DNA of 64,000 nucleotides, from the NCBI GenBank assembly GCA_011799875.1, contig CM022303.1, positions 302,854,566 to 302,918,565 of the forward strand, in the 5' to 3' direction. The notes under the pieces were generated by a model. The model was given only the letters and a program-made list of their open reading frames with translations. It made no database searches and was not told the origin of the DNA. This document shows positions 30,408 through 42,037 of this stretch, in pieces. Made by a program: the position numbers and the translations under genes. Position 1 is the first letter of the stretch; every line of letters starts with the position of its first letter. The DNA is from Thinopyrum elongatum (Eukaryota; Streptophyta; Magnoliopsida; Poales; Poaceae).

Positions 30408-32306
30408 TTCTCTTTATCTCGCTTCTCATATTCAGCCCTCTGCTTCTTGACAAGCTGCTCAACCGGATGACAGTCCTGGAGATCGTGGCCCTTGGTCCGA
30501 TGGATCTTGCAGTATGGGCCATCACCTTTCCCAGCCTTCTCGGTAGCCGCGGCTTCCCAGCAATCAGTGCACGCGGCCACTTCCTTGCCGGGTATCTCAG
30601 CCTTGGCTTTCTGGCCGGTACTAGGCATGCCCGATCCCTCAACGGTCATCACTACTTTATCCTTGCGCCTTTTGTTGCGCTTCTTGTTCTTCTTCTTTTG
30701 ACTGGTGGCCTCGTCATCATCCTCTGAATCGATGTCGATGCCGTCCTCTTCTCCAGGGAGCTTTCTCCCTTCCTCTATTCGAGCACACTTATCCACCAGA
30801 GTGTATAGCTCCTTCACAGTCTTGGGCAATCGAACGTTCATCTTGGAACGTATTCGATGATTGCGCACGTTGGACTAGAACGCAGCTATCACAGCTGCCG
30901 AGTGGGTGTCTGGAGTATTCCTGTGGACTCGGCTGAATCTCTACATGTATTTCCGCAGGCTCTCGCCTTCCTTCTGCGGGAGAAGTTGCAAGTCGCTGGG
31001 CCGCCCTGGTTCTTGATGGCCACCCGTGAAGGCGCCAAAGAACTCGTGGCACAAGTCAGCCCAAGTCGAAATGAAGTTGTCCAGCAGGTGCATCAGCCAA
31101 GACCTCACATTAGGCTTGAGTGCCAAAGGGAAGTAGTTGGCGAATACCTTCTCATCTCTTCCCCCGGCAGCTTGAACAGCGATGGTGTAGATGCTCAAGA
31201 ACTCTGCCGGGTTCAGCCTCCCGTCATACTTCTCTGGTATTTCTGGCTTGAACGTGCGAGTGGACGCCAATGGACTTACCGCACCTCGTGGGTGAAGGTA
31301 GGGCACCTAGCCTCGAAAGGCAGGTACCCGCCTTCAGCGAGTGCGGGCTCGTCGACGTCGGGGCCATCGCGCCTGTCGGACTGGCGGTAGGCGTCGTGGT
31401 GTCGCGCGGTAGTGACACGCGCGCCTTCCCTCTGCCTGTCCTCTAGGACTCGCCGTTGGCCTTGACGCGCTCAAGGGTCGGACAAAGCAATCGAGACGTC
31501 ATCGGGTTCTTGGTTGCGCGGCTCCCGGGCCAGCACCCGTGGAGGGGACTGCACCGTAGGAGTGGCCCCATCCGCACGGCCAGCAGCGTGGGCCGTTGTC
31601 GCTGCCTCGGGAGGCTGTGGCGGGCCAGCCCGCTGCAATCCACCCGCCTCGGCGAAGCCAATCAGACTCTGAATGGTGGCTCTCCACTCATCCATCTGAT
31701 CGGCTGCCAGCGGAAATTTCAACAGCAGCTGGGCCCATGCCATGGCCTCCGAAGCGGTGCTTGGCATGGATGTCGATGAAGACCGTAACGTCACATGGCT
31801 CCTGACGGTGCCGGTAGCAGTCGCGTCGTGCTCTCGTCGTCGTGAGCCAGCCGCCTGGATGGCGTGGTGACGAGGTGGAGGTGCTTGAGGGCCAGCAACT
31901 CCGTTTAGCGTAGCGGCGGGGTCGACTTGTTCCGGGGGGTGCCGCATGCTCTGCGGTCGCGCCCGCGGTGGGAGCGGTCGGGGAGTTGCGATTCCCCCAG
32001 AGCGAGTACCCCCGCTGCGGCTGTGCCCCTCGGCCGGATGGAGAGGTGCAGACAGAATGACCTCTCCCCCCATACCACGTGGGGCGTGGCCGCTGGGATG
32101 TAGTTGGTGCTGTCCTTCTCCGGTGCCCCTGCTCCTGCTTCGGTCGCAGGGGAGGTGGTAACGACGCCGCCCGCGTTGACCACGTCCCCCGTAGTGTCCG
32201 CACCCCTAGGCGTCCCCGTAGCCCCCGCGATGTCAGCGGTCGTGTGTGGCGGGGCCTTCGAGGTGGATGGATGAGCCGCGACGCTGGGCTTCTTCTTGGG
32301 TGCCAT
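30330..32306 (-). pseudogene. Gag of element C
   Basis: ATG at 32306 ('MAPKKKPSVAAHP'), a Pro/Thr/Ala-rich N-terminus, then frame changes near 32070 and 31310. The gag domain reads 'FKPEIPEKYDGRLNPAEFLS' and 'WADLCHEFFGAFTGG'. TAG codons at about 30941 ('RKYM/RFSRV') and 30877 ('AF/SNVRN') stand where element B has Gln. An acidic stretch, a basic stretch and the nucleocapsid motif 'YCKIHRTKGHDLQDC' follow. Confidence 0.8.
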
Positions 32307-32387
32307 GGACGATGGAGCCGTTGATGAAGAAGATGGCGGTGAAGATGACACGCTACGTACACTTCTCGGGTTCGCGCAAGCGCTTCC

Positions 32388-32408
32388 CCCTACCTGGCGC
32401 GCCAAAGA
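32388..32408 (-). other. Primer binding site of element C
   Basis: The minus strand reads 'TTTGGCGCGCCAGGTAGGGG' just inside the LTR, identical over this stretch to that of element B. Confidence 0.7.
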
Positions 32409-33237
32409 TGTCGTGGGAAACCATAGCCACCTATGGGGCCATGGGCCCCTTTTGGTTCGGCAGGTGGACTGAGCACGTTGCACAAAGAGCGGAGGAGCGC
32501 AGTGCGGCGCGGCAGAGATCACACGGGCAGTTTTACCCAGGTTCGGGCCACCGCGAGGCGTAAAACCCTACTCCTGCTTTGGTGGATTGATGGTGGATGG
32601 TGGTGGAAACACAGCGCTCTTGCCTGGCAGGGTTGCCTCGGGGCGATAGTAGCTACGCGCGTACGTTATGTACTGATTAGATAGCAAACAATGCTATCAC
32701 ATCTACTTTGCAGACAGAGCAGTACGCATTAAATGGGCCGCTTAGCGTCACATCATGGCCTGCTCGGCATGCCTTGCCGGGCTGTTTGTCCACCTTCTCT
32801 CCTATCTGCATGACACGTCGCTGGACGGGTGTCATTTGGAGGCGATTCCTGTAGGAAATGGCTGCCATGTGGCAAAAGGCAGCCACTTAGTCATCTTCGG
32901 GCTTGACACTGCACCGATCGATGACTTGCGTCGCTGTGAGGTGGGGAGGTGAAGCCTTGGCAGGGTATTTTGCCTTCGTAGGACCCGGCAGGCCTGTCGC
33001 TGTGGCCTTGAGGCTTGCTTCCGGGGCAACCTTGACCTCGCCAGGCTCTCCTGCCCAGCAAGGGAGGTTTTCCCTTAGCGGTGTCTTTGCTCTCTGGCTT
33101 GACTTGGTCTTCTCAACCCGCCCTTTGATTCCTCGAAGGGCCTATCTCTTCATCTTGGCCTTGTCTTGGATGTTGCAATCTTGATCTCGGGCCTGTGCAC
33201 GGTCTGGGCAACGGACCCAGGTTTTGTTGCATTGGCA
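32409..33237 (-). repeat. 5' LTR of element C
   Basis: 829 bp, starting TGTCGTGG and ending ATTGGCA on the plus strand. The left border is set by the PBS; the right border by the point where the protease frame of element D is broken. The words 'cgtaaaaccctactcctgctttg' and 'acccaggttcgggcc' are shared with other LTRs of this group. No second copy is in the window. Confidence 0.7.
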
Positions 33238-34423
33238 CTGTGTCCTCGTAAATGAGGTTGAGGTTGCTGCCTTCATCCATGAGGACGTGTGTCAAATGGT
33301 AACCATCGACAATTGTGTCCAGGACGAGCGCCGCTGATCCGCCATGCCTAATGCTGGTAGAATGTTCATGCTTATCAAACGTGATTGGGCAAGCCGACCA
33401 GGGGTTGAACTTCAGGGCGACTGGCTCCAACGCGTAGACATCCTGAAGTACTCGCTTCCTCTCCTTTTTAAGGATGTGAGTAACATAGATCATGTTGACC
33501 TCGGTTACCCCATCGGGAAACTTCCTACGGGCCCCATTATTGGGCCGCCGAGGTTCATCCTTGTCTTCGCTGCGATTTTGGGTTTTACTTGTACCCTCTG
33601 CCGAGACTTTGCCAACTTGTTTAAATACCCAACAATTCCTGTTGGTGTCGGTTGCTGGTTTGTCCCGGGTGCCATGGATTTGGCACGGCCGTTCCAGGAT
33701 TCTGTCAAGCTAGCTAGGTCCGTACTTGTTCCCTTTAAAGGGCTTCTTTTTATGTTCGGATTTAGGTCCAGTGAACCTCGCGTTGACCGCAGCGTCTTTG
33801 GTATCACTTTCGTCGTTCTTATGAATGCGCTTGTTTTTGGTGCGCTTGGGTTTTCCATTGGCGTCGCGTGTTTCCGAGGTGCCTGCCTCGCCGTTGTGAA
33901 AACTGCGAATGAGCCAACTATCCTCTCCTGCACAGAAGTGGGTCATCAGTGAGGTGAGGGCAGCCATGGTCCTCAGCTTATCCTAGCCGAGTTGACAGGC
34001 CAACCATTCATCTCAGATATTATTCTTGAATGCGGCGATGGCCTCGGCTTCAGAGCAGTCTATGATCTGGTTATTCTTCGCGAGGAACCTGTTCCAGAAT
34101 TTCTGGGCTGATTCGCCTTGTTGCTGGGTGACACGGCTGAGGTCGTCAGCGTCCGAAGGCCGGATGTACATGCCCTGGAAGTTTGCTCGAAAAGCGTCTT
34201 CGAGGGCCTCCTAGCTGCCAATAGAATGGGGAGGCAGGTTGTTCAGCCAATGCCTCGACAGCCCCTTTAGTTTGAGCGACAAATATTTAATGGCATGGAG
34301 ATCATCTCCATTGGCCATGTGTATATGAAGAAGGAATTGCTCGATCCATACTGCTGGATTGGTGGTTCCATCGTATGATTCGATATTGATGGGCTTGAAG
34401 CCTTCAGGTAATTGATGTTCCAT
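33238..34423 (-). pseudogene. Gag C-terminal half and start of protease, element D
   Basis: The gag domain begins 'LPEGFKPINIESYDGTTNPA', with 'WIEQFLLHIHMANGDD', 'LSRHWLNNLPPHSI' and 'FLAKNNQIIDCSE'. After 'LTSLMTHFCAGEDSWL' comes a Lys-rich linker. Protease begins 'WSACPITFDKHEHSTSI' and reaches 'THVLMDEGSNLNLIYEDT', where it is cut at 33238. The active-site turn reads D-E-G rather than D-G-G/D-S-G, a Gly to Glu change that should inactivate it. Several stops are present, for example just before 'EALEDAF', and a frameshift lies near 33500. Confidence 0.8.
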
Positions 34424-36058
34424 GTCCCTGTCGGTGAAGCAGATCAGGTGGGTCAGACATTAGAACCGAGGAGCATCTCGTCGAAGGTCGGGAGAGAGCC
34501 GTGTATAGGCCTGGTCTCGGACACGGCCATTCCTGTCCATCCAGGCATCGTAGCTGTCGATCCCGGCGGGCGCGCGTCCTCTTGATCCATAGATGGACCG
34601 AGGGGATGCCCTGTTTTCCTTGATGTGATGTCGAACATCATGAGGATCTAGGTAATCCATGGGGTCCTTGCCATAACGGCGTGGAGGGCCGGTCGTTGTG
34701 GTTTTCCTGCATTAGCCTGTCCTGCCCTCTAGGGAGTCGGTCATGGTCGTCGGTGAGCTCCTCATCTAATTTTGGTAGGAGACGCCTGCATGGGTATGAT
34801 TTCGGCGTGCTACGGTGCCGGTCTTCCATGTCTTGTTCGACAGAGAGCACTTCGACCTACTTTTCATTTAGTGCGTCGGTGTTGGCATGCAGCTGCCTCT
34901 GCTTACGTTTCATGCTCCGAGCTGTCACAATGAGGCGCCACCAAAAGCGCTCTTGTTCAAAAGGGTCTTCGGGGACAACAAAGTCCTCGGTACCGAGGCT
35001 TTCGTCCTCCTTAGATTCTGACATGTAGTTGTCATCAGCCCCTTCAAAGAGGTCATCGGGATCTGAATTCTCGAGGTGTCCTTCGGGTGTGCCGTTCCAC
35101 CCTGGGGAAGCTTGATGGTCTCCCTCGGGGTTCTCAGTGTCACCGGCTTCTGCGTTGCCGTTGTCGGCGGTTGCATTATTGCCACTGGGTTCCCCGTTGT
35201 TGCCTCTTCTGCATCTTCACCGACGTCTTGGAGGAGTATTGGGGGTGTCCACCATCTAGACATCATCAGTAGATGTTGCAGTCCACCTGCCGGTGTTTAC
35301 CAAGGGTGAGGTGTCTTCTGCAGGGCCATCGACATCTTCATCCATGTCCGAGGACTCACCATAGTCTAGTACATCGGTTAAATCATCTACCGTCACGACT
35401 AGGTGGGTGGTGGGTCATATATAAATTCCTGATATTCGGCATTAAGTCCGATCTGATCATAAATCGACGTCTTCCCATCCAAGATGGACATACTTTGGAT
35501 ATGATCAAGCATCTCATTAAGGTGAGACAACTCTTTGGGTTTCATCACTGTGTTATAAGAGGGCCTGACTCGAAGTACGCCCGGTGTATAACTTGACGTG
35601 TCTTCGGTGCTAAGCGGATCCGGGAGTGATTCCGGATTCTGTGCCGAGGTCAGTCCTAACCCTGATGTAATTCCCGAAGTGGGAGCCGGATCTACGTCAA
35701 CACTAGAGATTGGAAGGGCACCGGCCAAAGTAGTTACACCGGGGGTCTTTGGTGATGCCGCGACGGAGATCGGTTTCGGGGTCGAACCTCCGGAACCAGA
35801 TGAGTTCTCGATTCGGCCGGGGGACCATCCCGATAGGATGAGCTCACCACGGGAATCCGTAGTGTACTCAAGGCCTCCAAAGGTCATTATCCGACCTGGG
35901 ACGCAGTTCTCGATGGAGGCCAGATGACCTGTGAGTCGACGCAAAAGACCATGCTGCCGAATACAAAAAGCTGGCCGGGGGCGAAAATGCTCCCAAGGCC
36001 TTTAGAGAGCAGTTGATCTGCAGGTTAGCCATTGATCCTTTCGGTGATCGCACAACAG
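34424..36058 (-). pseudogene. Gag N-terminal region of element D
   Basis: 36053-35399 holds the N-terminal region of this gag type, including 'MLDHIQSMSILDGKTSIYDQ' and 'IGLNAEYQEFIYDPPP' in a 181-codon open frame. 35398-34424 is a hydrophilic linker with several broken frames ('SIYGSRGRAPAGIDSYDAWM' and Arg/Asp-rich stretches). The role of the N-terminal part is unknown. Confidence 0.7.
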
Positions 36059-36079
36059 AACTCTCAGTGAAAGCACCAG
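36059..36079 (-). other. Primer binding site of element D
   Basis: Next to the LTR the minus strand reads 'CTGGTGCTTTCACTGAGAG', a PBS type common in grass Gypsy elements and different from that of B and C. Confidence 0.6.
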
Positions 36080-36516
36080 TGTCGGTGTCAAAACCGGCAG
36101 ACCTTGGGGTAGGGTTTCCCGAGATGTGGATCTTCGATCGAGGCTAACAGGAATGAAGGAGATGATGTTTACCCAGGTTCGGGCCCTCTTGATGGAGGTA
36201 AAACCCTACGTCCTGCTCTTGTTTATATCAATGGAGATGTATCAAGTACAGAGTTGATCTACCTCAAGATCGTAATGTGTGGTTTAACTCTAGTCCTATG
36301 TGAATGATTTTGCGTTTATATCCCCTCTACGGGCTAAACCCTCTGGCTTATTTACACGCCAAGGAGGGTATCTAGGGTTACAAGGTCGGTAGCTAGGAGC
36401 TAGGCGGTGGCAGGATCTTGCAGTATATGTCAAGTCTTTGAGCGAGGCAGTCTTGATCATGCCTCCTCCATGCAGCCTCCGGAGTCCATCTTGACCATGA
36501 ATGAGGGCTGGTCGGC
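36080..36516 (-). repeat. Partial 5' LTR of element D
   Basis: Begins TGTCGGTGTCAAAACCGGC on the plus strand and contains 'acccaggttcgggccctctt' and 'gaggtaaaaccctacgtcc'. A minus-strand TATA box ('GATATAAACG') lies at 36314-36322. The far end is missing, replaced by the LTR of E1. Confidence 0.8.
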
Positions 36517-38522
36517 TAATGACCCACTAGTATAGGGGATCAATCGTAGTCCTTTTGATAAGTAAGAGTGTCGAACCCAATGAGGAGCAGAAGCAAATGA
36601 CAAGTGGTTTTCAGCAAGGTATTTTCTGCAAGCACTGAAATAGTCGGTAACAGGTAGTTTGATAGTAAGATAATTTGTAACGGACAAGTAATAGTAATGG
36701 TAAATAAAGTGCAGCAAGGTAGCCCAATCCTTTTGTGGCAAAGGACAGGCCAAAACGGTCTCTTATATTAAGCAAACCGTTCTTGAGGGTACACGGGAAT
36801 TTCATCTAGTCACTTTCATCATGTTGTTTTGATTCGTGTTCGCTACTTTGATAATTTGATATGTGGGTGGACCGGTGCATGGGTGTTGTTCTTACTTGAA
36901 CAAACCTCCCACTTATGATTAACCCCCTCGCAAGCATCCGCAACTATGAGAAAAGTATTAAGATAAAATCTAGGGCCAATTCCATTTTCCCCCCTAACTT
37001 TGTCCCAAGCTCATCTTTATCCCTAAAAAAATAGTGCTCAACTATACCCCTCTTCCGTTAGGTGCCATTATGGAAATACCCCTAAACGATGTTTTTGTGA
37101 GGTCTTCTCTACTTTATAAGCTTCGCAACGTCCCTCTGTAGCTGCTGGTGCTTTCTGTTCTTTTGTAGCATCCCTGAAAATATTTATTTTCCCTAAAAAC
37201 ATAAACACCCAAAAACAGTAACTGTCATCCATGGAAATGCTCAGGAATGCTACAAAAGGATGGAAAGCACCAGCAGCTACAGAGGGACGTTGCAAAGCTT
37301 ATAAAGTAGAGAAGATCTGACAAAAACATCGTTTAGGGTTATTTCCATAATGGCACCTAACGGAAATGAGGTATAGTTGAGCACTGTTTTTATTTACGGG
37401 TAAAGATGAGGTTGGGCCAAAGTTAAGGGAAAAAATATAAATGTCCCTAAAATCTAACCATAGCATTAAACATTTGGATCCAAATCGGTCCCTTACGAAG
37501 TAGCACATAAACTAGGGTTTAAGCTTCTGTCACTCTAGCAACCCATCATCTAATAACTACTCCACAATGCATTCCCTTAGGCCCAAATATGGTGAAGTGC
37601 CATGTAGTCGACGTTCACATGACAACACTAAGGGAATCACAACATACATATCATTAAAATATCAAACACATATCAAGTTCACATGATTACTTGCAACATG
37701 ACTTCTCCCGTGACCTCAAGAACAAAAGTAACTACTCACAAATGATAATCATGCTCAAGATCAGAGGGGTATTAAATAGCTTTATGGATCTGAACATATA
37801 ATCTTCCACCAAACAAACCATAGAGTAATCAACTACAAGATGTAATCAACACTACTAGTCACCCACAGATACCAATCTGAGGTTTTGGTACAAAGATTGA
37901 ACACAAGAGATGTACTAGGGTTTGAGAGGAGATGGTGCTGATGAAGATGTTGATGGAGATTGCCCTCCCAAAGATGAGAGGGTTGTTGGTGATAACGATG
38001 GCTTCAATTTCCCCCTCCGGGAGGGAAGTGCCCCCGGCCGAATTGCTCCGCCGAAGGGCAAAAGTGGTCCTGCCCAAGTTCCGCCTCGAGACGGCGGCGC
38101 TCCGTCCTGAAAGTCCTCTACTTATTTTTTTTCTAGGTCAAAATGACCTATATACGAGAAGATGGGCACTGGAGGTGGGCTGGGCTGAGCACAACCCACC
38201 AGGGCGCGCGCCTGGGGGGCCTGGCGCACCCTGGTGTCTTGTGCTCACTAGGTGGCCCCCTCCGGTAGTTATTTGCTCCATTACTTTTTATATATTCCAA
38301 AATAATTCTTCGTAAATTTTTAGCTCTTTTGGAGATGTGCAGAATAGGTAACTCTGACGTAGCTTTTTCAGGTCCAGAATTCCAGCTGCCGGCATTCTCC
38401 CTCTTTGTGTAAACCTTGGATATTATGAGAGAAAAGGCATTAAAATTACTCCATAAAGTATTATTATGCATAAAAAAATTATAAATAACAGTAGGAAATT
38501 ATGATGCAAAATGGATGTATCA
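36517..38522 (-). repeat. 3' LTR of E1 (with MITE inserted)
   Basis: On the minus strand it starts TGATACATCCATTTTGC at 38522 and ends near 36517. It matches the LTR of E2 (61752-63272) in inverted orientation along its length once the 475-bp MITE and its target duplication are removed. It contains GC-rich 'ggcgcgc' hairpin words near 38190-38230, typical of this LTR group. Confidence 0.85.
36973..37447. mobile_element. Mutator-like foldback MITE in the E1 LTR
   Basis: 475 bp flanked by a perfect 9-bp duplication 'taaaatcta' (36964-36972 and 37448-37456). The two arms (about 36973-37176 and 37241-37447) are inverted repeats of each other: for example 'gctgctggtgctttctg' against 'ggaaagcaccagcagc' and 'cgttaggtgccattatgg' against 'ccataatggcacctaacg'. 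The ends are GGGCCAATT and its imperfect complement. E2's LTR lacks it (empty site near 62812). A 9-bp duplication and long arms point to the Mutator superfamily. It has no coding capacity. Confidence 0.85.
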
Positions 38523-40099
38523 ACTCCCCCAAGCTTAGACCTCGCTTGTCCTCAACCGAAAAAACGATATCGAAAAACATGTCCACATGCTTAGAGAGAG
38601 AGGTGTCGATAAAAACAAAATACGGACATAGTAGCATCATGCTTATTATCATAACAGCAACAAACTTAACCATAAAGCTTTATCATACAACTTTTATCAT
38701 ATAACTTCTCATGAACAAGTAACAATTCATCACAACATTGAAGTATAAAGCATAAACTCTATTAAAAACCAACAAACTATGTTCTCAGTCAACTTTGCAA
38801 CTACAATTCATCATATTTTCAGGAAGGGTCACGTATCGAAGCCTTTTGGTAAGTCCACATACTCAACCATCATTTAACCTTCTATGATTGCTAACACTCA
38901 CAGTGTACCCATGAGCAAAAAGTTTCAACCAGACACATAGAAATATAGGGGCTTATAGTTTCGCCTCCCAACGTATTCACCTCAAGGGCGATGTCAACAA
39001 TAATAACTCATGCTCACTCATATCCAACTAGATATATGTGCCTAGATCTTTCCTCACCACATGATGCTTGCAAAAAGAGAAAATAAAAAGGAATAGGGAA
39101 GAATACTTTGACTCTAGCATGATAGTAAATACATAAAAGTAAAAGATAGGCCCTTTGCAGAGGGAAGCAGAGGTTGCCATGCGCTTTTTTTTGTATGCCA
39201 AATCCCTTATTGCAAAAGAACGTCACGTTATATTCCCCCTTATGATAGCAACCTTTATTATGCAGTCCGTTGCTTTTATTACTTTGCCATCACAAGTTCG
39301 TACAACGCTCAATTTTCGCTTACAATAAATGATCCAAAACATTTAGAAGCAATTTTTATTGCCTTATTGCACCGATGACAACTTACTTGAAGGATCTTAC
39401 TCAATCCATAGGTAGGTATGGTGGACTCTCAAAATAATATTTTGGGTTTAAGGGGTTTTGGATGCACAAGTAGTATCTCTACTTAGTGCGGAGTTTTTGG
39501 CTAGCAAAGATATTGAGCAAGCACCACATGTTGAAGGATCTATGACAATATAACTTCTATGTGAATATGAACAAACATAAATCATTACATTGTCTTCCTT
39601 GTCCAACATCAACAATTTTGACATATAATATTTAATGGGGGCTCACAATCATAAAAGATGTCCAAGATAGTGTATTTGCATGTGAATCTTCTCTTCCCTT
39701 ATTAATTCTTTCATGAATTGCATCATTGACCAATGCTATGTTTGTCAATCTCCAATAAATTTTACCACTTATACTTTTCCTTATGTGATGTCATTACTTA
39801 CCATAAGATTAGCATATGATCTTTTTCATTTATTTTCCTTTCATTTTATTGAAACATACGAGTAAAGAAACAAAACTCAAAATACTCTTTATTATATATC
39901 TCGCACACGATTACATAGATAGATAGATCACTAAGCAAGCACTCGAAAATAGATCAAACTAAACTTTTATTCGACTAAATCATAGGATAACTAAAGATCA
40001 AACTAAGATAGATAAAGGCAAAGAAAGTGGTGGTGATACGATTCCGGGGCACCTCCCCCAAGCTTGGCACAAGCCAAGGGGAGTGCCCATACCATGTAC
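38523..40099 (-). other. Polypurine tract and 3' untranslated part of E1
   Basis: Next to the LTR the minus strand reads 'AAGCTTGGGGGAGT' (38523-38536), the polypurine tract. The rest is AT-rich and non-coding and matches 60183-61751 of E2 in inverted orientation. A short 'gata' run lies near 39915. Confidence 0.75.
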
Positions 40100-40513
40100 T
40101 CAAGTCTCCTTTGGTGGGGAAGATGATGATGGTGGTGGTGATGTAGCAGTCATGTTCTTCTTCTCCAGCTTGCGTCAGAGGCTGAAATTATCCTCCCTAA
40201 GATCCTCATTCTCTAGCTCAAGCCTTAATATCTTTTTGCATAATGCTGCCTTGCTATCCTGCAAAAAACGAGGAGGGATAGATTGGGTTTTAGATTTTTT
40301 GGGGAGGCTTGACTTCTTGAGCTCCCCATCTGTATCTCCAGGTTGAGGTAATGGAGCTTCATCTTCATCTGAGGATGCATCCTCCATCTCCTCCGGATCG
40401 GTGTCCTCCTCCTCATCTGAGAACCAAAAATATGGGAAGGTTTTCTTAAAGACATTTTGACCGAGAGGTTGGTAAGAAACAGAGCTCTCTCCCTCCGAAT
40501 CTTGAGACGTCAT
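40100..40513 (-). pseudogene. Small acidic ORF at the 3' end of E1
   Basis: ATG at 40513, TGA at 40100-40102, interrupted in frame by TGA at 40175-40177. The first half is strongly acidic ('FSDEEEDTDPEEMEDASSDE'). It is followed by a Lys-rich segment and a short helix with heptad-like Leu ('ILRLELENEDLRED'), then Ser/Pro. It sits between integrase and the 3' LTR, where Athila elements carry extra or env-like ORFs, but there is no signal peptide or membrane segment. A diverged relative ends at 60182 in E2. Function unknown. Confidence 0.5.
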
Positions 40514-40589
40514 ATTATCAGATATGTCAGAAAAGAGCAAGAAAGAAGAACACAAGATTTCTCCGCGATATGGTGGTCAATACGTTCGG

Positions 40590-40847
40590 GGGGTATATAA
40601 AGAGTTTTTTATCTTGGGAAACAAGTAAACGAGAGGAAAATGGAGTCGGGAAGGTTCCCGAGGTGGGCACAACCCACCTGGGTGCGCCTGGTAAGGCAGG
40701 CGCGCCCTGGCGTCTTGTGCCCTCCTCTGTTGCCTTTCAAGTTATTTCTTATTTTCCTAATTTTTGTAATATTCCAAAACTGACAGAAAATATTTTTACG
40801 GATTTTTCGGAGTCCGTTTACTTACCATATCACGTACCTCCTCTTTT
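40590..40847. other. LTR-like piece inside E1
   Basis: The plus strand has 'gaggtgggcacaacccacctgg', 'aggcgcgccctggcgtcttgtg' and 'atattccaaaactgacag', in the same order as in the E1 LTR on the plus strand near 38170-38340. It also holds 'gggggtatataaagag' at 40598. It looks like a diverged copy of LTR sequence captured between integrase and the acidic ORF. Confidence 0.4.
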
Positions 40848-42037
40848 TCAGGATTCTGGAGTGTTCCGGAAGGTTTCTTTTATGTGTTCCTCCGGTGTCA
40901 TGGTTTGAATAATATTGCTTTCAACATTAATAGGCATACCTGAGATATAGTGTTTAATTCTTTGCCCATTGACCACCTTCGGGTTAGTACCTTCGGCATT
41001 ATTAATTTTGATAGCTCCAGAGCGATAAACTTCTTCGATAATATATGGTCCTTCCCATTTGGAGAAAAGTTTTCCTGCAAAGAATCTAAAATGAGAGTTG
41101 TACAAAAGAACATATTCCCCAACTTTGAATTCCCTCTTTTGGATTCTTTTGTCATGCCATCTTTTAACTTTTCTTTAAATAATTTGGCATTTTCATAAGC
41201 TTGGGTTCTCCATTCATCTAGTGAGCTAATATCAAATAACCTCTTTTCACCAGCAAGTTTGAAATCATAGTTAAGTTCTTTAATTGCCCATTATGCTTTA
41301 TGTTCTAACTCAAGAGGCAAATGACAAGCTTTTCCATAAACAATTTGTACGGAGACATACCCATAGGATTTTTATATGATGTTCTGTAGGCCCAAAGTGC
41401 ATCATCTAATTTCTTAGACCAATTCTTTCGGGACCTATTGACAGTTTTTTGTAATATTAGTTTTATTTCTCTATTGCTAAGTTCAACTTGACCACTAGAT
41501 TGAGGATGATAGGGTGATGCAATTCTATGGTTAATATCATATTTAGCAATCATTTTACGGAAAGCACCATGAATAAAGTGTGAACCACCATCAGTCATTA
41601 AATATCTAGGGACTCCAAACCTTGGGAAAATAAATTCTTTAAGCATTTTAATGGAAGTGTTATGATCAGCACTACTAGTTGGAATAGCTTCTACCCACTT
41701 AGTAACATAATCAACAGTAACCAAAATATGTGTATACCCATTAAAGGAAGGAAAAGGTCCCATACAATCAAAACCCCAAACATCAAATGCTTCAATAGCA
41801 AGTGAATAATTCATAGGCATTTCCTAACGCTTACCGATATTACCAATTCTTTGGCATTCATCACAAGATAAAACAAACTTATGGGCATCCTTGAAGAGAG
41901 TAGGCCAATAAAAACCAGATTGTAATACCTTGTGAGCAATTCTATCTTGCGCATGATGCCCTCCATAAGCTTCGGAGTGACATTCCTTAGGATTTATTCC
42001 TATTCATGCTCGGGTACACAACGTCTAATAATACCAT
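40848..42037 (-). pseudogene. Integrase of E1
   Basis: The zinc region (42037-41826) is frame-broken but recognisable. TAG at 41823-41825 follows it. The core shows 'FDVWGFDCMGPF' (first Asp), 'YLMTDGGSHF' (second Asp) and 'QSSGQVELSNREI' (Glu), so the triad is kept. A stop follows 'MEKLVICLL' at 41305. The C-terminal part resumes at 41105 ('LFSKWEGPYIIEEVYRSGAI') and ends at 40848. Confidence 0.85.

Larger units (their letters stand above)
25819..33237 (-). mobile_element. Element C: Tat-type Gypsy related to B, 3' end missing
   Basis: On the minus strand: 5' LTR (33237-32409), PBS, gag (32306), protease, RT, RNase H and integrase (to 25911). Its proteins align with those of B along their whole length but differ at many residues, so they are sister families or subfamilies. 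There is no antisense ORF and no 3' LTR: its 3' untranslated part stops against the LTR of B at 25818/25819. Confidence 0.85.
33238..36516 (-). mobile_element. Element D: 5' fragment of another Gypsy
   Basis: On the minus strand: part of the 5' LTR (36516-36080), PBS, gag and the first half of protease, cut by the LTR of element C. If element C was inserted there, the rest of D would lie beyond C, but it is not found in the window. The LTR's far end is cut by element E1. Confidence 0.8.

Noticed and set aside
33505..33933. 142-codon minus-strand frame as an independent basic protein.
   Set aside because: It is a patch of the gag linker of element D in shifted frames, continuous with recognisable gag and protease on both sides.
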